64,000 nt of DNA from an uncultured Dysosmobacter sp. (GTDB lineage Bacteria; Bacillota; Clostridia; Oscillospirales; Oscillospiraceae), in assembly GCA_934590165.1 (NCBI GenBank), contig CAKTOO010000011.1, positions 12,365 through 76,364 on the forward strand. The letters are read 5' to 3'. The position numbers were made by a program, and so were the translations under genes. Under the pieces are notes generated by a model. It was not told the origin of the DNA and did no database searches. It saw nothing but the letters and a program-made list of their open reading frames with translations. Below are positions 59,009-64,000 of the stretch, piece by piece; the first letter of the stretch is position 1; every line of letters starts with the position of its first letter.

Positions 59009-61471
59009 TTACTTCGCGATGTACAGAGCGGTGTAGTCGCCGTCAGCGTTCTTCACGCCGTAAACGGTGTGAGCGCCGTCATAGTCATTGACCAGAGTCT
59101 TGGCAGACACGGACTTGACCTCGTCGACCTTGCCGTCAGCCTTGTACTTCACGACGAAGATGGAAGCATTGTCAGCCATGTAGTACTTAGCATTCTCGCC
59201 ACCGGAAACGGTGAAGGTGATGACGCCGGCCTTCTGAGAGGCAACGCCGGTCACAGCCAGGACGCTGAAGTCATCGTCGTCGACCTTGCCGGAGGTAATG
59301 TTGCTAGCGGTGACCTGGACCCACTCGGTGACGAAGCCGGTCTCAGAGTCGTACTCGATCTCGGTGTACAGGCCCTCGGACAGCTTGGTGGAGGTCACGT
59401 CGAACTTGACCTTCTGATCCAGCTTGCCGTTGACAACGGCCTTGTAACGATAGTAATCGTTGTCGCTGGAGTCAGTACCGGCCTTATCGAAGCCAGTGAT
59501 GTAGATCACGTCGGAGCTGGTAGCGCCGCCCTTGGTGTGGCCGTTGCCCAGGTCAACGAACACATACTCGGCATAGCCTTCCTTGTTCTCGCTGACATAG
59601 ACGCTGGTATCGGAAGCAGCGGTGACAGCGGGAACGTTCTTGATGCCGGTGTAGACCTTGACGTTGTCATCATCGTCCAGAACCACAAAGATGGTGTCCT
59701 TGGTGGCCTTGGAGTCATGGCCCTTGCCAATGTAGGTCTTCAGAGCGGAATCCTTGTAGTCGATGACCTTATCGCCAGCGGTAACAGCCACGGGGGTGTT
59801 GTTAGCGGTGGTCAGCTCATACTTGCCGTCCTTCTCGACATACTTGAACCACTTGTTGGTCACGTTGTTCATGTCGGTGCCGGAGACCTTCGTCTTGTCG
59901 ACCTTGCTGACAGTGATCTCGTCGGCGGAGCCATCGGTGAAGTAGGCATAAGCCACGACCTTGGCCTTGGTGCTCAGCTGGCTGCTGGAAGCGAACTCAG
60001 CCACGAAGACATAGTTGTCGTCGGCCTCAACGCCCTTGGCCAGCATGACATAGCCATAGGCATCCAGGTACAGCTCATAGTTTTCCTTGACCTCGTAAGA
60101 ACGGTCGGAATCGTCATAGGTGGCGGCATACTTGTAGTCGGTGCCGTCCATGGTCACGGAGTCATCAACCACATACTCGGTGACGGTGCCGGTGACCATC
60201 TCAGCCTTGGCGATGGACTTGACGTCGCCGTCAGCCACGGTGACGATGACATAGTCCTCGTCAGCGAAAGCGTCCAGGCCGTCCAGATCGTCGGAGGACA
60301 GGGTCTTGCTGGCGAAGGGAGCGTCGCACTCGTCGATCTTGTCGATGACCAGCTCTTCGTCGTCCTTGTCATAGTCGCCGTTGACCTGCATCAGGTAGCT
60401 GTTGATGACAGTGATGGTGCCCTCGTCCTTGTCGTCATCATAGAAGACCTCGACCAGAACGCCGTTGCCGCCGATCTTGACATCGTTCTTCTTCGCCACG
60501 GCGAAGCCAGTCTTCAGGTTGGTGATGTCCTTCTGATCAACGCCGTCGACGGTAGCATACCACTCGGTCTTGTCCAGGTCGACGTTCAGGTCGGCATAGA
60601 TGGTCTTGCCCTTGACCTCAGAGGTGTAGGTAGCGTCAGCGTCATCAGTGTAGGTGCCGACTTCCTTGTTCTTGATCTTCCAGATAGAAGCGGGACGGCC
60701 GAAGTCGTCAGTGGTCTTCTTGGTGGTCAGATCCTTGAAGTACTTCTCGGCAAACTGCAGCTTACCGTCGTCCTTGAACTTGTCTTCCTTATCGGTGGCA
60801 AAGACATCCTTAGCCTCGGAGCCGCCGACCACGACCTGGGCGCCATTCACGGTAACGGTAGTCTTGCTGTCGTACTCGACCATGGTGGCCTTCAGGGTGT
60901 TCAGAGCATACAGGCAAGCCTCTTCACGGGTGACATACTTGGTGCCGACGAAGCTGTCGTTGCCGTCATCCAGGCCGATGCCGATGGCCTGCTTAGCCAC
61001 GTTGACGGACCAGTTGGCGCCGGTGTAGCCCTCGATGTCAGCATCATAGCCCAGAGCGCCCAGCAGCATCTTCATGAAGGCATAGCCAGTCAGAGGAGCG
61101 GTGGGACGGAAGGTGCCATCAGCATAGCCGTTGATGATGCCCTCCTTGGCGCAGTAGGTGATGTAGCCAGCGAACACGCTGTTAGCGGGCACATCAGAGA
61201 AGGGAGCGCTGGAAGCGCTCAGAGCGGAAGCGGTGGTGGGGCCCAGGATCATGTTGCAGATGATCTTGGCAGCAGCGCCACGATTCAGCTCGGTGGTGGG
61301 GCGGAAGGAACCGTCGGTATAACCGTCGATGACCTTCAGCTCGGACATCACTTCGATAGCGTCGTCATAAGTGACCTTGTCGCTATCGGTGAAGTCCTTG
61401 GCGCCGGCGCTGATGGTGACCAGAGACATGGTCATAACCAGAGCCAGAACCAGAGAAAGGAACTTCTTCAT
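59009..61471 (-). CDS. SLH-domain surface (S-layer-like) protein
   Basis: An 820-residue secreted protein. The signal peptide ends near SAGAK. Two clear S-layer homology repeats follow (about 25-75 with VIDGYTDGSFRPTTELNRG, and about 90-145 with IINGYADGTFRPTAPL), plus a third weaker one (160-195). They bind pyruvylated wall polymer. The rest is Asp/Lys/Thr-rich beta-type repeats. Codon use is strongly biased to a narrow preferred set, as in very highly expressed genes. The pyruvyl transferase fusion in this window could supply the wall ligand (inference). Confidence 0.93.
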   Translation of the reverse strand: MKKFLSLVLALVMTMSLVTISAGAKDFTDSDKVTYDDAIEVMSELKVIDGYTDGSFRPTTELNRGAAAKIICNMILGPTTASALSASSAPFSDVPANSVFAGYITYCAKEGIINGYADGTFRPTAPLTGYAFMKMLLGALGYDADIEGYTGANWSVNVAKQAIGIGLDDGNDSFVGTKYVTREEACLYALNTLKATMVEYDSKTTVTVNGAQVVVGGSEAKDVFATDKEDKFKDDGKLQFAEKYFKDLTTKKTTDDFGRPASIWKIKNKEVGTYTDDADATYTSEVKGKTIYADLNVDLDKTEWYATVDGVDQKDITNLKTGFAVAKKNDVKIGGNGVLVEVFYDDDKDEGTITVINSYLMQVNGDYDKDDEELVIDKIDECDAPFASKTLSSDDLDGLDAFADEDYVIVTVADGDVKSIAKAEMVTGTVTEYVVDDSVTMDGTDYKYAATYDDSDRSYEVKENYELYLDAYGYVMLAKGVEADDNYVFVAEFASSSQLSTKAKVVAYAYFTDGSADEITVSKVDKTKVSGTDMNNVTNKWFKYVEKDGKYELTTANNTPVAVTAGDKVIDYKDSALKTYIGKGHDSKATKDTIFVVLDDDDNVKVYTGIKNVPAVTAASDTSVYVSENKEGYAEYVFVDLGNGHTKGGATSSDVIYITGFDKAGTDSSDNDYYRYKAVVNGKLDQKVKFDVTSTKLSEGLYTEIEYDSETGFVTEWVQVTASNITSGKVDDDDFSVLAVTGVASQKAGVITFTVSGGENAKYYMADNASIFVVKYKADGKVDEVKSVSAKTLVNDYDGAHTVYGVKNADGDYTALYIAK

Positions 61472-61644
61472 GGGGTTTTCCTCCTTTAAAATTTACCTTC
61501 CGGAGACCTGCGGTCCCCTTCCGGCATTTGAAATGTGAACTTCCAAGGAGGTCTTCCCGTCTTTCACGGCACACATACCGTGGCTAGCCGGTCCTGTATC
61601 TGCGCCGGGCTGCCGGGGCAAACTCCCTCTTCTGTTCATGTTGC

Positions 61645-61673
61645 ATGATAACAAATCCAATTTTGGATTGCAA
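61645..61673 (-). promoter_or_regulatory. Promoter of the SLH protein with palindromic spacer
   Basis: Minus strand TTGCAA (61673-61668), a 17-base spacer and TATCAT (61650-61645). The spacer is mostly a palindrome, AATCCAA-TT-TTGGATT (61654-61669). The transcript has a roughly 165-base leader. The rest of the gap to 61813 is AT-rich and holds only the next terminator. Confidence 0.75.
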
Positions 61674-61768
61674 GAGGATTTCCGCTTTTGTAACACAGCC
61701 GTAACAAAACACCCTACGGTTTTATGGTAACCGTTTCGTCCCGCGGCCTTACCTTATTATAATCATAT

Positions 61769-61803
61769 AAAAAGCGCCCCGGCCAAGCGGCCGGAGCGCT
61801 TTG
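61769..61803 (-). terminator. Terminator of the peptide-binding lipoprotein gene
   Basis: GC stem (AAAGCGC with GCGCTTT, inner GGCC pairs, one bulge) followed on the minus strand by TTTTTATATG. Eleven bases after the gene's stop. Confidence 0.85.
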
Positions 61804-61813
61804 TTTGTTCACT

Positions 61814-63502
61814 TTACGCGCCGTGAACGGTGACGCCGGACAGGCTGAACCAGCCTCTGCCATCCCGGCAGACGCCGGTCAGGGTCTCCCGCGCCGTCCA
61901 GGCGGTGACGGTGGTGTACAGGGGCGCCACGGCACTGTCCTCCAGCAGCAGCACCTCCGCGTCATGGAGGCAGCCCATCCGGGCCGCCCCCACCTCGGCA
62001 CGGGCAATGATGGACAGGAGCGTGTCATAGGCGCTGTTTTCATAACGGGCGTAATTGTTTTCGCTGCCGGAGGTCCAGGGCATCAAAAAGCTCTCGGCAT
62101 CATTGCCAAAAGCCCGCACGTCCAGCCCCGCCAGGGTGTACGTCCCCTCCTTCAGAGCCGTCCGCAATTCCTTTTTCGCCACGGCCACCGGCGTCACTGT
62201 CACACCCAGCACCTGCTTCCACTGCTGGGCCAGGGCCTGGGCCACAGCGGCATTTTCCGGCGTGTCCTCATACAGGTACTCCAGCTCTCCCAGGTCGGCG
62301 CCTCTATCGTAACCTGCGTCCTCCAACAGCTCCCGGGCCTGGGCACAGCGGCCTGTGTAGGTCTCCGGGTCATTGTCCAGCAGGGCGTTGTTCGTGCGGA
62401 AATCGCCCTCCCCGCCACCGGGGACACCGGGAGGCACCATACCCTCCGCCGCCCGGGCCGTCACACCGGCCGCCTGGGCCACGGCTTCCCGGTCGATGGC
62501 TGTCACCAGTGCCTGACGCACCAGGGGATCGGAAAACACATCCCGGCCGCAGTTCAAAAGGAGCGTATATGTGCCCAAGATCGTGGCAGGCACCCAGTTC
62601 TCGTTTTCCGCCAGTTCCGCCATCCGTTCATCCGTCAGGGGCCAGATCAGGTCCACCGCTTCCTCGTCATACAGAGCCTGGGCCTCCTCCGCCGAGTCGG
62701 CAAAGCGGAACACCAGCTCCGCCGGACCGGAATGGCTGCCGTAGTACTTGGAATAGTCCGTCAGCGTCAAGGACTCTCCGGCGGTATAGGTTCCGATCTG
62801 ATAGGGGCCGTTGCTCACCAGCTTTTCCGGCTGGGACCACCATTTTTCCGTCCCCGCCGTACCGGTTTCCGTCTCGGCGGCTTTATTGCGCTCCACCGCC
62901 GTGTCCCGCAGGCGAACCACCACGTCCTCCCGCAGGGGGCTGGTGGCTGGAGAGGTGCACACATCCGACAAAAACCAATCATAATCGCCGGTGATCACCA
63001 CGTCCAGCGTGCTGTCGTTCCGGGCGCTGACTTGCAGCAAGGACGTATCCCCCGTGGCGCGGACCTCGTCATATCCGGCCACAATGGACAAAATGGGAGC
63101 GTAGGGCGAGCCGCTGGCCGGGTCCGCCAGCCGCCGCCAGGCATACACAAAGTCCTCCGCCTTCACCGCCCGGCCGTCGGACCATTTGGCGCTGCGGAGA
63201 CGAAAGGTCCAGGTGACCGTACCGTCGTGGTTATTCTCGGTACTGTAACTTTTGGCCATGCCGTTGGAAACGGCGGCGCTGCCGGATACATCCACCGTCA
63301 CCCGCATGAGGTTTTCATACAGGTGGGTCACGATGGTCTGGTCCCCCTCTGCCGTGGCGTAAATGGGGTCCAGGCTGGCGGGCTCGCTCCCCAAGCACAC
63401 CGCCAGGGAAATCCCCTCCTCTTCCTTTTCACAGCCGGCCAGCAGTGAGGCGCATACGGCCAACGCCAGTATAACGGCGGCCCATCGTCTCCAGAGCTTC
63501 AT
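61814..63502 (-). CDS. Peptide/oligopeptide ABC transporter substrate-binding lipoprotein
   Basis: A 562-residue family-5 solute-binding protein (DppA/OppA type). Lipobox SLLAGC (Cys about 24) after an ATG at 63502 with AAGGAGAG upstream. The family motif is in LAVCLGSEPASLDPIYATAEGD, then TFRLRSAKWSDGRAVKAEDFVYAW (region) and PLTDERMAELAEN. No permease or ATPase gene is adjacent, so it is an orphan binding protein or a signalling receptor. Confidence 0.92.
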   Translation of the reverse strand: MKLWRRWAAVILALAVCASLLAGCEKEEEGISLAVCLGSEPASLDPIYATAEGDQTIVTHLYENLMRVTVDVSGSAAVSNGMAKSYSTENNHDGTVTWTFRLRSAKWSDGRAVKAEDFVYAWRRLADPASGSPYAPILSIVAGYDEVRATGDTSLLQVSARNDSTLDVVITGDYDWFLSDVCTSPATSPLREDVVVRLRDTAVERNKAAETETGTAGTEKWWSQPEKLVSNGPYQIGTYTAGESLTLTDYSKYYGSHSGPAELVFRFADSAEEAQALYDEEAVDLIWPLTDERMAELAENENWVPATILGTYTLLLNCGRDVFSDPLVRQALVTAIDREAVAQAAGVTARAAEGMVPPGVPGGGEGDFRTNNALLDNDPETYTGRCAQARELLEDAGYDRGADLGELEYLYEDTPENAAVAQALAQQWKQVLGVTVTPVAVAKKELRTALKEGTYTLAGLDVRAFGNDAESFLMPWTSGSENNYARYENSAYDTLLSIIARAEVGAARMGCLHDAEVLLLEDSAVAPLYTTVTAWTARETLTGVCRDGRGWFSLSGVTVHGA

Positions 63503-63573
63503 GAAATCTCTCCTTATCCTTGGAATAAAGAACAAGGTGCCGCAGGGCAGCACCCAAATTTACATAATAAAGT

Positions 63574-63602
63574 ATTATAAAGAATCCAAGCCGTATTGTA
63601 AA
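63574..63602 (-). promoter_or_regulatory. Promoter of the peptide-binding lipoprotein
   Basis: Minus strand TTTACA (63602-63597), a 17-base spacer and TATAAT (63579-63574). Confidence 0.85.
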
Positions 63603-63710
63603 GCCGCTCCGGGCAAAAAGTAACAAAATATTACAAAATATTCATAAAGCCCGCCTCCAGCCGCCGGAGAGGCTGCCCTGTGCGCTTTGGAAAATTCTTT
63701 TCATAAGCGC

Positions 63711-63740
63711 TTGACAAGGGCGCTGGATTCCTAGTACAAT
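63711..63740 (+). promoter_or_regulatory. Promoter facing the right edge
   Basis: TTGACA (63711-63716), an 18-base spacer and TACAAT (63735-63740), with AT-rich sequence after it. No ORF begins downstream before 63858. Confidence 0.75.
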
Positions 63741-63746
63741 TTTTAT

Positions 63747-63872
63747 AGAGTATCCTGTGGTTCCTCGGGCATTTTTATGTAAAATTGGCAGATGGCGCTG
63801 TCAGAAGGAACCAGACGCCGGCGCGGCCTGTTCAAAGGGGCGCCGGCACAGCAGTGATCCCCCATTTTTTCA
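63747..63872 (+). ncRNA. Candidate structured RNA or leader
   Basis: Starting at the promoter above, the roughly 125 bases hold a long-range stem TGGTTCCT / AGGAACCA (63758-63765 / 63806-63813). A GC stem GCCGGCGC / GCGCCGGC follows (63817-63824 / 63840-63847), then a T6 run at 63865-63870, 17 bases past that stem. It could be a small RNA or a 5' leader. No known family recognised. Confidence 0.4.
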
Positions 63873-63920
63873 GTCAGGCGGCCGCCGCTGCTCCATTCTC
63901 ATAGTGTCCGGTCAGCCATA

Positions 63921-64000
63921 AAAAAGGAGGAGATCGACCGCCGCGTTCGCGAGGCCGCTGAGATCCTGGACATTACCCAGTACCTGGAGCGCAAGCCCAA
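63921..64000 (+). pseudogene. Internal fragment of an MsmK/UgpC-type sugar ABC ATPase, 5' part missing
   Basis: The last 80 bases translate as KKEEIDRRVREAAEILDITQ then YLERKP, which is the helical segment just before the LSGGQ motif of MsmK/UgpC ATPases. Upstream in the same frame the sequence does not resemble the family (no Walker A or ENMAFGL-type segment). It has no ATG, GTG or TTG start back to a stop at about 63857. So it looks 5'-truncated by a rearrangement or an assembly join. The C-terminal half would lie outside the window. Confidence 0.6.

Noticed and set aside
59069..61489. 806-codon plus-strand open frame opposite the SLH gene
   Set aside because: Antisense of a strongly codon-biased gene; product is Val/Gly/Asp-rich without domains or a ribosome site.

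Overview
This is a high-GC stretch from a gut Firmicute, most likely an endospore-forming member of the Oscillospiraceae (Flavonifractor / Lawsonibacter / Intestinimonas type). The evidence is indirect but consistent. There is a trimeric [FeFe] hydrogenase, a spoIID gene behind a sigma-E-type promoter, bofA next to a YaaL-like gene, an SLH-domain surface protein, strong AGGAGG ribosome sites and frequent TTG/GTG starts. Genus assignment is inference.

Layout. 1-0.8 kb: tRNA operon Val-Asp-Phe-Gly-Cys (minus). 0.8-2.8 kb: YerC-like regulator, methyltransferase, hslO. 3.7-7.8 kb: hydrogenase operon hydC-hydB-hydA with one strong promoter. 8-9.7 kb: tandem glycine riboswitch ahead of a Na+/amino-acid symporter. 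9.8-12.3 kb: PfkB kinase and two MgtC paralogues. 12.6-18.8 kb: sugar ABC importer without its ATPase, a LacI regulator, a YesL-like protein and a metallo-beta-lactamase-fold protein. 18.9-20.6 kb: ZIP transporter, a hairpin-rich non-coding tract, then a divergent pair (59-aa Cys-rich protein / ribbon-helix-helix protein) with a palindromic operator. 20.7-26.6 kb: asnS, a lipoprotein, psuK-psuG and small membrane or Cys-rich proteins, including a two-gene TauE/SafE exporter. 26.7-35.8 kb: two-component system with HtrA, sporulation and cell-envelope genes, tadA, bofA, rplM-rpsI. 35.9-42.4 kb: membrane acyltransferase, a pyruvyltransferase/FrhB fusion, dCMP deaminase, then a DUF3842-transporter-xdhC operon. 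42.5-49 kb: larE-larB-larC, an FmdE-family gene and a FecBCD-type ABC importer, preceded by a structured leader ending in an intrinsic terminator. 49-51 kb: ECF sigma / anti-sigma operon. 51-58 kb: trmO, gluQ and exopolysaccharide genes. 58-59 kb: orphan phage-tail-like gene plus a 34-aa gene. 59-64 kb: SLH surface protein, peptide-binding lipoprotein, a possible structured RNA, and at the right edge an internal piece of an MsmK/UgpC-type ATPase without its 5' half.

The most coherent system is the block around 42.4 kb. LarE/LarB/LarC make the nickel-pincer nucleotide cofactor. Here they are co-directional with an FmdE-family protein and a metal-chelate-type importer, behind a leader that looks like a transcription-terminating riboswitch. 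No larA is present in the window. The other striking regulatory candidates are the ribbon-helix-helix operator at 20.4 kb, the inverted repeat in the hydrogenase promoter, repeated 18-bp elements in the psu operon, and a palindrome inside the surface-protein promoter.
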